NCBI RefSeq assembly: GCF_016806835.2
Contig: NZ_CP086111.1
Coordinates: forward strand, 5,573,471-5,637,470
Source: Skermanella rosea
GTDB lineage: Bacteria; Pseudomonadota; Alphaproteobacteria; Azospirillales; Azospirillaceae
DNA length: 64,000 nt
Reading direction: 5' to 3'
Part shown: in pieces, positions 15,490-26,213 of the stretch
Layout: each line of letters opens with the position of its first letter
Numbering within the stretch: position 1 is the stretch's first letter
Program-made: the position numbers and the translations under genes
The notes under the pieces: generated by a model
Seen by the model: only the letters and a program-made list of their open reading frames with translations
Told to the model about the DNA's origin: nothing
The model's database searches: none

Positions 15490-16310
15490 TGGCCGCGGCT
15501 ATGGACAACCCGATGGGAGGAACGGCGGCATCCGCCGCCGTTCCCTTCTACACGCCGACCGGCAACGAAGTGGCGCTGTTCGAGCATGCCTACCGCAACC
15601 GGCTGCCGCTGCTGCTCAAGGGGCCGACCGGCTGCGGCAAGACCCGCTTCGTAAGTCACATGGCGGCGCGACTCGGGCGCCCGATCCACACCGTCTCCTG
15701 CCACGACGACCTGACGGCCGCCGACCTGACCGGGCGTTACCTGCTCAAGGGCGGCGACACGGTCTGGACCGATGGCCCGCTGACCCGGGCCGTGCGCGAG
15801 GGTGCCGTCTGCTACCTGGACGAGGTTGTCGAGGCGCGGAAGGACGTCACCGTCGTGCTGCATCCGCTGACCGACGACCGCCGCCTGCTGCCGCTGGAGC
15901 GCACCGGGGAGCTGCTGGAGGCCCCGCCCGAGTTCATGCTGATCGTCTCCTATAATCCGGGCTACCAAAACATTCTCAAATCGCTGAAGCCCTCGACTCG
16001 CCAACGATTCGTCGCCATTGAGTTCGGCTTCCCGCCTCCCGAGGCCGAGACCACGATCGTCGTCCAGGAGAGCGGATTGGCGAGGGACCGGGTGGCGCCG
16101 CTGGTTCGCCTCGGCAACGCACTCCGGGATCTCAAGGGGCAGGATCTCGAGGAAGGGGTATCGACCCGCCTGCTCGTCTACTGCGCCACTCTGATCCATT
16201 CCGGCATGAAGTCTGAGGAGGCCATCCTGGCCGCCATGATCGAGCCGCTGACCGACGACCCGGAAGTCAAGAAAGCCCTGCTGAGGGTCGTTGAACTCAC
16301 GCTGGGTTAA
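15489..16310 (+). CDS. norQ: NorQ AAA+ ATPase, NO reductase activation
   Basis: A 273-residue MoxR-type AAA+ protein that, with NorD, inserts FeB into NorB. Walker A is GPTGCGKT at 45-52; Walker B/sensor segment YLDEVVEARKDV and the LIVSYNPGYQN motif follow. The ATG at 15489 overlaps the norB TGA by one base, so translation is coupled. Family length is about 260-270, so the protein is complete. Confidence 0.95.
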   Translation: MAAAMDNPMGGTAASAAVPFYTPTGNEVALFEHAYRNRLPLLLKGPTGCGKTRFVSHMAARLGRPIHTVSCHDDLTAADLTGRYLLKGGDTVWTDGPLTRAVREGAVCYLDEVVEARKDVTVVLHPLTDDRRLLPLERTGELLEAPPEFMLIVSYNPGYQNILKSLKPSTRQRFVAIEFGFPPPEAETTIVVQESGLARDRVAPLVRLGNALRDLKGQDLEEGVSTRLLVYCATLIHSGMKSEEAILAAMIEPLTDDPEVKKALLRVVELTLG

Positions 16311-16320
16311 GGAGTGCTTC

Positions 16321-18234
16321 ATGGCATCGTTCTGGGAGCCGGAGGAGTTCGTCGGTGGCATATGGCACCGCCTGGTGGGTAGTGCCTCGTCATACCGGCG
16401 TCATCCCCAAGCGGCGGTTCGCCTGGAAGAGATGCGCACCCAGCTCGGCGTACTGTTCCGGGCGTTTGGCGGTCCCGGCGCTGTCCGTCTCGCCGGCGGC
16501 GCGGCAGAGGTCTCAGAGCATCGCCTGGGCCTCATCCAGAGGCTCGGCCTGGGCACCGAGAAGGTGGAGCGCGCCCGCTACGACGGCGCCACGCTCCAGC
16601 TCCCGGATCGTATCGACGTCTTCCCCGACCGGGCGGACAATGCAGCACTCTTCGAGTGGCTCGCCGCCTTCTTCGCCCATGCCGAAGCCGCACCGGTCGT
16701 TCCACCTGATGCACTGCAGGCCGACCTCGCGCGATTGCGCGCCGCCCGTCGAACGACAGAGCTTACAATCGCTCAGTGGCCGGGCCTGCGTGCGCTTCAC
16801 CAGCGCCTCTGCCGGGCACTCCTCATGGCCAGGCCCAGCCGCAGCCTGTCCGGGCAGGAAGCGGCCGTGGAAGCGCTGGTCATAAAGTTGATCGGTGGCG
16901 ACGCCGGCCCGGATCCCGAGATGCTGGCCGCAGTGATGGACGCAACAGCCTCGCTCGACCGTTTCCGGGCGAAGGTGGGATACCACCCCTTCCTGCCGGT
17001 CCCACTGTGGGGCGAGATCATCGAACCCCGGCCGGGAACCGCACCGGCAGAAGGGGACGAGGATGGCGGCGCCGGATCCGAGGGTGACGGCAAACGCCGC
17101 AAAGCGTCGCGACGGGAGAACGACCAGACCCGGCGCGACGACCCGCTGATGCTGAACCGCTTCGAGAAGATCCTGGGCCTTGCGGAGATGGTCAACCTGA
17201 ACCGCAAGACTGAGGAGGACGACGAGGAAGACGCCAAGAAGGCAGCCGAGGATCTCGATGAGATCGCCCTCGGCCAGCACGAGCGCAAGGTTTCGACTCG
17301 GCTGAAGCTGGACCTCGATCTGAATGCCGACGAGGTGGACATTGCGCCGATCCGGGCCGAGATCACGTATCCCGAGTGGGACTGGAAACGTCGCCGTCAT
17401 CACCTCCACCACTGCCGGGTGATCGCCGAACCAGCATCTTTGGAAGGTGACGAGTGGCGTCCCGATGAGGATGCGCTGCGCCGTATCCGCCTGGTGCGCC
17501 GTCAGTTCGAGGCGATGCGCCCGCGCCGTCAGGTGATGACCGGCCAACCCGATGGCGACGATCTTGACCTCTCGGCCCTGGTCCGCTCGGTCGCCGACCG
17601 GCGGGCCGGTGGCATCGGCTCGGAGCGGGTCTACACCGCCGTGCGCAACGTCGCCCGCGACCTCTCGGTCTGCGTCCTGGTGGACGTCTCCCTGTCCACC
17701 GATTCTTACGTCGAGGAGCGCCGGGTCCTCGACGTCGAGAAGGAGGCGCTGCTGGCGCTGACGCACGGTCTTTCCGCCTGCGGTGACGAGCACGCGGTCC
17801 TGACCTTCACGTCCCACCGGCGCCAGCGCGTCGATATCAGGACCGTCAAGGATTTCGAGGAGCACCTCGGTGCGCGCGTGGTCCGCCGCATCCAGGCGCT
17901 GAAGCCCGGCAGCTACACCCGCATGGGGACCGCGATCCGCCACGCCACGGCATTGCTGGACAGGCGGCCGCACTCGCACCGGCTGCTGCTGGTCCTGACC
18001 GACGGCAAGCCGAACGACATAGACCACTACGAGGGCCGTTACGCCATCGAGGACACCCGCGTGGCCGTCCAGGAGGCACGGCGCGCCGGTCTCCGGCTGT
18101 TCGGCGTCACCGTGGATGCCCAGGGCCGTGATTACCTGCCCTACATCTTCGGGCCGGGATCCTACGCCATCTTCCCGCATGTCGCCCGCCTTCCCGCGGC
18201 GCTGCCCGCAATCTACCGCCAGCTGACGGGGTGA
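16321..18234 (+). CDS. norD: NorD von Willebrand factor A protein, NO reductase activation
   Basis: A 637-residue cytoplasmic partner of NorQ. The C-terminal ~200 residues form a VWA domain with the metal-site pattern DVSLSTDSY and a LTDGKPND block. The middle carries a highly charged, acidic stretch (NRKTEEDDEEDAKKAAED) typical of NorD/CoxE-like proteins. ATG 16321 has AAGGAG eight bases before it. It closes norCBQD; the next gene starts 20 bases later. Confidence 0.93.
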   Translation: MASFWEPEEFVGGIWHRLVGSASSYRRHPQAAVRLEEMRTQLGVLFRAFGGPGAVRLAGGAAEVSEHRLGLIQRLGLGTEKVERARYDGATLQLPDRIDVFPDRADNAALFEWLAAFFAHAEAAPVVPPDALQADLARLRAARRTTELTIAQWPGLRALHQRLCRALLMARPSRSLSGQEAAVEALVIKLIGGDAGPDPEMLAAVMDATASLDRFRAKVGYHPFLPVPLWGEIIEPRPGTAPAEGDEDGGAGSEGDGKRRKASRRENDQTRRDDPLMLNRFEKILGLAEMVNLNRKTEEDDEEDAKKAAEDLDEIALGQHERKVSTRLKLDLDLNADEVDIAPIRAEITYPEWDWKRRRHHLHHCRVIAEPASLEGDEWRPDEDALRRIRLVRRQFEAMRPRRQVMTGQPDGDDLDLSALVRSVADRRAGGIGSERVYTAVRNVARDLSVCVLVDVSLSTDSYVEERRVLDVEKEALLALTHGLSACGDEHAVLTFTSHRRQRVDIRTVKDFEEHLGARVVRRIQALKPGSYTRMGTAIRHATALLDRRPHSHRLLLVLTDGKPNDIDHYEGRYAIEDTRVAVQEARRAGLRLFGVTVDAQGRDYLPYIFGPGSYAIFPHVARLPAALPAIYRQLTG

Positions 18235-18254
18235 CAGGCCCCGGAGGAGTCATC

Positions 18255-18929
18255 ATGCGCAAAATCATCACTTTAGCCCTGCTCGGCCTCACCGCCCTCT
18301 CCGGGCCGGCCTGGTCACAGGCCAACATCAAGCCCGACCCCGACCCGCGGGTTCCGCCGCAGCAGGGCCAGTCGCTCCCGCGCGAGGATGCCCTGTTCCT
18401 CAGGCAAGCGACCGCGGCCAGCCAGGGTCAGGTTGAATTGGGGCGCCTCTCGGCGGAGAAGGCGCCGGACGACGAACTTCGTTCGCTTGCCCAGCGAATC
18501 GCGGAGACCCACGTCAAGCTAACTGGCGACCTGACGCGCCTGACCGACAGCCGTACCCTTCCTCCCGCCGATCAGCTGCAGCCCGAGCGCACCGATGCCT
18601 TCGGTGCCGCTGGCGCCGTCAGCAATCCGGAAAACGCGCGCGAAGGCATGGCGCAGGAAGCCGTCCAGTCGCTGTCGGGCGTCAGCGGCGACGCATTCGG
18701 CAAGGCTTATGTCGAGGCCCAGCTACGCCTCCATGACCGTCTTGTCGATCTGTACCAGACCCAGGCCTCGCACACGCCGGACCGCGAACTCGCTACCTTC
18801 GCGATCACCAGCCTGGTCGGGATCCAGAAGGACCGGGATGCGCTTAGGCAGGCGGCCGACCGGTTTGGGATCGAGACCTCTCCGGGAGGCCAGGCGATCC
18901 AGTACGGCGATCCGACCAAGGCCCGTTGA
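18255..18929 (+). CDS. Exported DUF4142 protein, nor-linked paralog
   Basis: A 224-residue exported protein with a signal peptide to about residue 22 (GPAWSQ) and a DUF4142 domain, a predicted ferritin-like helical bundle (FLRQATAASQGQVELGRLSAEKAPDDELRSLAQRI...). Function is unknown for the family. GGAGGAG stands before the ATG 18255. It follows norD by 20 bases in the same direction, so it probably belongs to the nor transcript. A second DUF4142 protein sits at the end of the nos operon (51509-52027), which argues for a shared denitrification-linked role. Confidence 0.8.
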   Translation: MRKIITLALLGLTALSGPAWSQANIKPDPDPRVPPQQGQSLPREDALFLRQATAASQGQVELGRLSAEKAPDDELRSLAQRIAETHVKLTGDLTRLTDSRTLPPADQLQPERTDAFGAAGAVSNPENAREGMAQEAVQSLSGVSGDAFGKAYVEAQLRLHDRLVDLYQTQASHTPDRELATFAITSLVGIQKDRDALRQAADRFGIETSPGGQAIQYGDPTKAR

Positions 18930-18968
18930 GATTGAACGCAGGTATATGTCGTTCGGTGGAGATGTTGA

Positions 18969-19742
18969 ATGGCAGTTGGAGCAGCAGAGGCGCCGCGCAT
19001 TCATCTGGTCGGTGCCGGACCGGGAGATCCAGACCTGCTTACCGTCAAAGCATGGCGCCTGATCCATGATGCGGAAGTGGTCGTGCATGACCGGCTGGTA
19101 TCCCGGGCCATTCTCGACAGCATACCGAGCCATGCGGCGCTGATCGACGTGGGCAAGACCCCGGGGCACCACCCGTTTCCCCAGGACAGGATCAATGATA
19201 TGCTGGTGGACTTGGCGCGGTCCGGCCGGCGTGTCGTGCGTCTCAAGGGCGGTGATCCGTTCATCTTCGGCCGCGGCGGCGAAGAGGCGGAGTATTTGGC
19301 GCGGCACGGGATCATTTGCGAGGTCGTGCCGGGCATCACGGCAGCCTCGGCCTGCGCCAGTTCGCTCGGGATCCCGCTGACCCACCGAGGCCTCGCCACC
19401 GGTGTCCGGTTCATCACCGGCCACTGTCAGAACGACGAATCGGACCACGACTGGCGGGGCCTGGCGGATCCCAACACCACCCTGGCCGTCTACATGGGTC
19501 TTGCGAACATCAGGGAAATCGCTGACCGACTGATCAGGGCAGGATTGCCTGGCTCCACTCCCGTAGCGATGATCTGCGACGGCACCCTGCCCCACCAGAC
19601 CCATCTGATCGCACCGCTGGCAACAATCGGCGAGCTTGCGGCCACGCAGCACCGGACCGGGCGGGCGCTCTTCGTCATCGGGCAGGTGGTCAACCTCTCG
19701 CCTGCCGCGAAACTCATGGAAAGAGAATCCGCTCTGGCGTAG
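18969..19742 (+). CDS. nirE: Uroporphyrinogen-III C-methyltransferase
   Basis: A 257-residue SAM-dependent enzyme that turns uroporphyrinogen III into precorrin-2, the first dedicated step to heme d1, siroheme and cobalamin. Motifs: VGAGPGDPDLLTVKA near residue 14, VVVHDRLVS, RLKGGDPFIFGRGGEE near 94-108 and VPGITAASA. The single-domain size matches NirE/CobA and not the CysG fusion. Placed between norCBQD and the nir genes, it most likely serves heme d1 synthesis, hence nirE; cobA is the alternative name. Confidence 0.92.
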   Translation: MAVGAAEAPRIHLVGAGPGDPDLLTVKAWRLIHDAEVVVHDRLVSRAILDSIPSHAALIDVGKTPGHHPFPQDRINDMLVDLARSGRRVVRLKGGDPFIFGRGGEEAEYLARHGIICEVVPGITAASACASSLGIPLTHRGLATGVRFITGHCQNDESDHDWRGLADPNTTLAVYMGLANIREIADRLIRAGLPGSTPVAMICDGTLPHQTHLIAPLATIGELAATQHRTGRALFVIGQVVNLSPAAKLMERESALA

Positions 19743-19804
19743 GGGCGTTAAATCATAATTTCCTGAAAAATGATGATGTCCACCGACTTGGAAAAGCGGG
19801 AGCC

Positions 19805-20587
19805 ATGGAACAGCAACCTAGTATCCTGATTATTGGCCACGGATCGGAGCACAGTTCCGGTCCTCTCGTCTCCGCCTGCGGCCACGCAGAACGCCTGATG
19901 AAAAGCGGCCGTTTTGCGGAGGCGCGCGTCGCCTTCCTGATGGCGGGAGAGGGCCCACGCGAGGAGCTGGAGGCGATACGTGCGCGAACGATCCATATCA
20001 TTCCCCTGTTCATGTGCGACGGCTACTACACGCGCACCGTCATCCCGAAGACGCTGGGACTTCAGGGAAATCAGACCTCTCGCGACGGCAGCCTCCTGGT
20101 CTACGGGCCACCGATTGGCATGCATCCCGGCATGGCGGAGGTCCTGAGGCTCAGGGCGCTGGAGACCTGCCGTGAGGCTGGTTGGGATCCACCAGGTACG
20201 CGATTGATGGTGATCGGCCACGGCTCGCCGAAGAGCTCGGCGTCCGCCGAAGTCACTCATCGCCACTCGAGCTATATCAGCAGCCGATCAGAATTCCTCA
20301 CCGTCGAGTGCGCCTTCATCGACGAGGCTCCGAAGATTGAGGATTGGCTGAATGACCTACCCGCGGATGGACCGCCTGTCGTCCTGGCCGGCTTCTTCGC
20401 GGCCGACGGGCTGCATTCCTCGCTCGACATCCCGGGCTGGATCGAGGCATGGGAGAACCGGGCAGGATCCCGGCCGGGCGCGCAGGTGCGATATACCGGG
20501 GCAGTGGGCGCTGATGAAAGAGTAACAGCGCTGATGATCGAGGACATCGAAGCCGGGTCAGTCAGCCAAAGCATTCATGCTTCGTAA
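19805..20587 (+). CDS. cbiX: Two-domain CbiX/SirB-like sirohydrochlorin chelatase
   Basis: A 260-residue class II chelatase with two tandem CbiX halves. Each begins with the active-site HGS motif: ILIIGHGSEHSSG near residue 13 and LMVIGHGSPKSS near 140. These enzymes insert Co2+ or Fe2+ into sirohydrochlorin. Directly after nirE, it is a good candidate for making siroheme, the substrate of NirDLGH, so ferrochelatase activity is inferred. No precorrin-2 dehydrogenase is in the window. Confidence 0.85.
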   Translation: MEQQPSILIIGHGSEHSSGPLVSACGHAERLMKSGRFAEARVAFLMAGEGPREELEAIRARTIHIIPLFMCDGYYTRTVIPKTLGLQGNQTSRDGSLLVYGPPIGMHPGMAEVLRLRALETCREAGWDPPGTRLMVIGHGSPKSSASAEVTHRHSSYISSRSEFLTVECAFIDEAPKIEDWLNDLPADGPPVVLAGFFAADGLHSSLDIPGWIEAWENRAGSRPGAQVRYTGAVGADERVTALMIEDIEAGSVSQSIHAS

Positions 20588-20614
20588 GGGCAGAACAACA
20601 TTCGCGGGAATGAC

Positions 20615-21607
20615 TTAACCATTTTTAACGACCCGCATACTCTCAACACCAACCAGTAGCGCCGTAGCTGGGCCGGCTTTTGCCACCAGCACTTCCACTT
20701 CGTCCTGCGGCGTCAGGTACAGGGCGGTTGACAGGGCATCGGCCGCGGTCGCACTCCCAGTCATAACCGTGACGCTGGAGTATAGCGCTCCCCCCTCTCC
20801 TTTCCGGGGGTCGAGAATGTTGAGGTCGGCAGTTCCAGCGGATGTGGCGACAGCTCGGTCGATGGCATCGAATTCCCGCAGCGTATGCTCCGGTCTGCCG
20901 GGATCGCGCACACCGATGCGCCATGGCTGGCCGTCCGGCTTGGACCCCAGGGCTCTCATCTCGCCGAGGTCCAGCAGGACATGCTTGATGCCTCTGGCGC
21001 GGAGAAGCTCGGCCACCCGGTCGGTCACATAACCCTGGGCTATGCCGTTCAAGGTTACCCCCATGCCGGGCCGATTGAAGCGGATCCGCCGGGAAGTGAT
21101 TTCGATCCGGTGATAATCGACCAGCGCCAATGCTGCCCGAAGATCCTCACACGGCGGTACGGTCCCCGCCGCCCTGTGCGTCGCCAGCAATCGCCAGAGC
21201 GGCTGGACCGTCACGTCGAAACGTCCGTCGCTGAGATCGCCGAATCGCGCCGCTTCGGTCAGCAGCCGGCGCATGTCCAGGCTGGGTCTGAGCAGTTCGC
21301 CATGACGGTTCAGCCGGCACAGGGCAGATCCCGGCCGGAACAGGCTGAACTCACTCTCAAGACGATCGATCTCGGCAAGACAGGCTCGGATGATCGACTG
21401 GGCCTCTGCAGGATCGGGATGGAAAAGGGTGATGTTCGCCACCGCCCCCAGGGCGTTGCCTGTCCATTCATGGCGCAGAATGCCAGTGTCTGCACCGCTG
21501 GCGACAGACTGGGGAACAAGCAGGCAGCCGGCTGCGGCGCCGAGGAGCTGAAGAATGCGCCGCCGTGGCATCACGCCCCCTCTGGTCGTGTCCGAAACCG
21601 GGGTCAT
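20615..21607 (-). CDS. nirX: NirX/ApbE-family FAD:protein FMN transferase
   Basis: A 330-residue ApbE-type flavin transferase. The N-terminus has a Tat-like signal (PRRRILQLLGAAAG), which suggests periplasmic action; ATG 21607 overlaps the nirI stop by four bases and an internal ATG at 21571 is an alternative. Family blocks: FSLFRPGSALCRLNR, GVTLNGIAQGYVTDRV, LDLGEMRALG, AVATSAGT and the C-terminal DALSTALYL. In Paracoccus nirI and nirX adjoin nirS in the same way. Its client is expected to be NirI, whose periplasmic domain has a clear FMN acceptor motif. Confidence 0.9.
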   Translation of the reverse strand: MTPVSDTTRGGVMPRRRILQLLGAAAGCLLVPQSVASGADTGILRHEWTGNALGAVANITLFHPDPAEAQSIIRACLAEIDRLESEFSLFRPGSALCRLNRHGELLRPSLDMRRLLTEAARFGDLSDGRFDVTVQPLWRLLATHRAAGTVPPCEDLRAALALVDYHRIEITSRRIRFNRPGMGVTLNGIAQGYVTDRVAELLRARGIKHVLLDLGEMRALGSKPDGQPWRIGVRDPGRPEHTLREFDAIDRAVATSAGTADLNILDPRKGEGGALYSSVTVMTGSATAADALSTALYLTPQDEVEVLVAKAGPATALLVGVESMRVVKNG

Positions 21608-23811
21608 GGCTTCACCTCCGCAGCATCCTGGGCCGCCTTTGCGGGATCTCCACCGGAAGCGACGCCGCGCGTCGCCCCGACGCCTGCCTTGCCCTCGCGC
21701 CTCTTTCGGCGGATGATCATGGGCGGGCAAGTATGGGTGTCGTAGTAGAGGGTCTGGCATTTCAGGCAGTAGATGCATTCGTTGGGATTGATCTCGCCGG
21801 TCGGGTGGATCGCCTCCACCGGGCAGCGTTGCTCGCAGATCCGGCATTCCCGGCCGCACTGGGGATGGCGTTTCAGCCACCGGAACATGCGCAGCCGGGC
21901 CGGGATCGCCAGGGCGGCACCGAGAGCGCAGAGATAGCGGCAGTAGAAGCGCTCGATGAACAGGCCGGCGGTCAGGAGGGCCACGGGATAAGCCACCCAA
22001 ACCCAGTCGCGCATGAACCGCAGCGTGATCGCCGTCTTGAACGGCTCGACCTCCGCGTAGACGGCGGCACGCTCCATCGACGTGAGGGAGACGGCGAACA
22101 GCGAGATGAACAGGATGTACTTGATCGGCCAGAGCCGCTCGTGCAGCCCGAAGGGAACCCGGATCTGCGGCACCCGCAGCGCCCGGGCCGCCCGGTTGGT
22201 CAGTTCCTGCAGCGCCCCGAACGGGCAGAGCCAGCCGCAGAACACGCCGCGCGCCCAGAACAGCAGCGCCACCGCGACGAAGCTCCAGAGGATGAACAGC
22301 AGCGGATCTAGCAGGAAGAATGTCCAGTCGAACTCCGTGCGAAGCGCATTGGTGAAGGTCAGGACGTTGATCACCGACAGTTGGGCGTGGGCGTACCAGC
22401 CGATCCAGACCAGCGTGATCGTGAGCATCACGATGCGCAGGCGTTTCCACGACAGCGGGCGCTTGGCGAGCGCGTCCTGGAACACCAGGATCCCGGTCAG
22501 CGTAACGAGGATGGAGGCCAGGATCCCAATGTCGCCACGGCGGCTCCACCAGACCTCGCGCCAATCAACGCTGACCAAATCGGCCTGCGCCACTGTCGGC
22601 TGCGCCGGAGCCGGTAGATAGCGCGCCGGCAGATCATATGGCAGGCTGAACACCTCCGAGACGGTTCCACGATCGGGGGAGGTTCGAGTCACCAGCAGCT
22701 CAAGGCGCCAGGGGGCTGCGGGATCGAAGCCGCTGCCCTCGGGCATCACGAACAGAGCCGTTTCGCGGAACTCCGGCGCACCTTGCAGGGGCATCTTCTC
22801 GATGATGCGCTGCTGCTCTGGAGACAGCGTGAAGGTCCTGCTGCCCTGGACGATCTGCACCCGCTCGAACACGCCACTCCGCCGGTACTCGGTTCCCTTG
22901 AAGGAATAGAGGCCGGTGGCACCGACGAAGATCAGGGAACTTCCGGCACCGAGATCGGTGATCAGGTCCGCGTAAGCACGGTCGCCCAGGAGATTGCGAC
23001 CGATGCGGGCCGGCGACGCCAGCCCGGCGTATAACGTGATGAAATTGCTTTCCGCCGGACCGTCCAGCCCGGGCAGGTTCTCCACTCCTTGCCGACGGAA
23101 GGCGTCTCGAACCGCGCCGGCAGTTAAATTCAGCTCGACGATCGAGCCGTCGGCGCGCAGGTCGGCCCAGCTGGCCGATTGGAACTCATCCCGAAGCGCC
23201 GCCGCGGAACCGGGCCGACGGTCCCCGAGCAGTCCGAGCGCGTCCGCCACGATCCGGCTCGTTCCGACGATCAGGCTGTTCAGCGTCAGGGACGTTACCG
23301 TGGCGCCGCTGATGCCATCGACTACCCGTGAGACGCTGTCCGATCCCGAGACGGAGCGGAGCTTGACCGCTTCCCGGATGTCCGCATTGCGGTACTGCGC
23401 CACGAAGGCTCGGAGGTGCTCGTCGGTGATTCCGAGGATCAGGATCGGCTCATGATGCTCGACCAGATGAGCTCCGACAATCCGCCCCTGCAGGTCGATC
23501 CCGATCGCGACATTCATAGGTTTGGCCGAGTAGCCGGCACTGTCCATGATGTCGGCGCTGAAAAAGGCATAACCCGCTATCGAGCCATTCCGGTAAGCCG
23601 GATACACAGGGATCTGCGGCATCCTTTCGCCGAAACCGTCCGCGTCGGCAAACACATGCGCCAGTTCGCTCACACGGGGTTCGGCCGCCTGAACGGCAGA
23701 GACAGGAAGAAACGGGACCAGAAACAGAAGCAGAAGCGGGATTGCGGACAGCAGGCATCTCCCCGCATTCGCAGGCGTTTGGAGCAGAACGGCGCTGACT
23801 TTTATGCTCAT
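21604..23811 (-). CDS. nirI: NirI, NosR-like FMN/iron-sulfur membrane protein
   Basis: A 735-residue polytopic protein of the NosR/NirI family, needed for nirS expression or activity in Paracoccus. Layout: signal/TM (~21-42), periplasmic FMN-binding domain with acceptor motif DGISGAT (165-171, FMN on Thr171), a second periplasmic part, about six TM helices from ~410 to 640 including a [13 protein letters not shown] site, and a cytoplasmic ferredoxin-like tail with CRICEQRCP and CIYCLKC clusters. It is divergent from nirS across a shared 184-bp promoter region with one NNR-type box, and overlaps nirX. Confidence 0.92.
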   Translation of the reverse strand: MSIKVSAVLLQTPANAGRCLLSAIPLLLLFLVPFLPVSAVQAAEPRVSELAHVFADADGFGERMPQIPVYPAYRNGSIAGYAFFSADIMDSAGYSAKPMNVAIGIDLQGRIVGAHLVEHHEPILILGITDEHLRAFVAQYRNADIREAVKLRSVSGSDSVSRVVDGISGATVTSLTLNSLIVGTSRIVADALGLLGDRRPGSAAALRDEFQSASWADLRADGSIVELNLTAGAVRDAFRRQGVENLPGLDGPAESNFITLYAGLASPARIGRNLLGDRAYADLITDLGAGSSLIFVGATGLYSFKGTEYRRSGVFERVQIVQGSRTFTLSPEQQRIIEKMPLQGAPEFRETALFVMPEGSGFDPAAPWRLELLVTRTSPDRGTVSEVFSLPYDLPARYLPAPAQPTVAQADLVSVDWREVWWSRRGDIGILASILVTLTGILVFQDALAKRPLSWKRLRIVMLTITLVWIGWYAHAQLSVINVLTFTNALRTEFDWTFFLLDPLLFILWSFVAVALLFWARGVFCGWLCPFGALQELTNRAARALRVPQIRVPFGLHERLWPIKYILFISLFAVSLTSMERAAVYAEVEPFKTAITLRFMRDWVWVAYPVALLTAGLFIERFYCRYLCALGAALAIPARLRMFRWLKRHPQCGRECRICEQRCPVEAIHPTGEINPNECIYCLKCQTLYYDTHTCPPMIIRRKRREGKAGVGATRGVASGGDPAKAAQDAAEVKP

Positions 23812-23920
23812 TTGCAGCAGCCTGTGAATGGCCGAAAGTACGCTCCGAATTTACGGAGAAATCGGTTGATCCTGTTTCTTTTCCCAAAAAGCATTCTGGG
23901 CGTTTTTTCCCTCACATACC

Positions 23921-23934
23921 TTGCTCCCGAGCAA
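23921..23934. promoter_or_regulatory. NNR-type box between nirI and nirS
   Basis: TTGCTCCCGAGCAA is a perfect TTGCT-N4-AGCAA dyad. The centre is 68 bases before the nirS ATG, so a class II start near 23969 would give a 27-base leader. For nirI the same site would give about 75 bases. The inner bases resemble the norC dyad and differ from the TTGAT/C boxes elsewhere in the window. Confidence 0.7.
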
Positions 23935-23992
23935 GTTCCCCCTCGAAAATTTGTGCTCTACTCAGACCGCTCGAACCTTATCGGGAGGATAG

Positions 23993-25798
<1,806 letters not shown>

Positions 25799-25810
25799 AC
25801 CTGACCTCCT

Positions 25811-25834
25811 CCGGCGGGCGGCATCGCCCGCCGG
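25811..25834 (+). terminator. Hairpin between nirS and nirC
   Basis: CCGGCGGGCG (25811-25820) and CGCCCGCCGG (25825-25834) pair perfectly around GCAT. No T-run follows, so it is better read as an mRNA-stabilising or attenuating hairpin behind the highly expressed nirS than as a full terminator. Confidence 0.6.
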
Positions 25835-25856
25835 CTGCCCCGACCAAAGGTGAGCC

Positions 25857-26213
25857 GTGGGTAAATTCCGGTATTTCCGATTTTTACAGCCTAAATCGGC
25901 TCTTCTCGTGATGGTTTCCTCTGCGCTGTTGGCGTCCAGTGTGACGTTGGCCGATGAGCAGCCAACGCCTACCCGTCAAGTCGAGCTGATGACGCTTCTC
26001 AGGCATGACTGCGGCTCCTGTCATGGACTGACCATGAAGGGCGGCCTGGGCCCGCCCCTGCTACCCGACACCCTAGCGGGCAAAGACAAACCGGCATTGG
26101 TCGGGATCATCCTCGACGGCGTGCCCGGAAAACCAATGCCGCCGTGGCGCTTCGAATTGCAGCCGGAAGAGGCCCGATGGCTGGTTGACCGACTGCGTGA
26201 GGGATTGAAATGA
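25857..26213 (+). CDS. nirC: NirC, small c-type cytochrome
   Basis: A 118-residue exported monoheme cytochrome (c55x type). Signal sequence to about residue 32, heme site CGSCH (Cys52, Cys55, His56), Met ligand likely in GKPMPPW. NirC can pass electrons to NirS or take part in heme d1 maturation. The start is GTG 25857 with AAAGGTGA five bases upstream. Its stop overlaps the nirF ATG (ATGA). Confidence 0.9.
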   Translation: MGKFRYFRFLQPKSALLVMVSSALLASSVTLADEQPTPTRQVELMTLLRHDCGSCHGLTMKGGLGPPLLPDTLAGKDKPALVGIILDGVPGKPMPPWRFELQPEEARWLVDRLREGLK

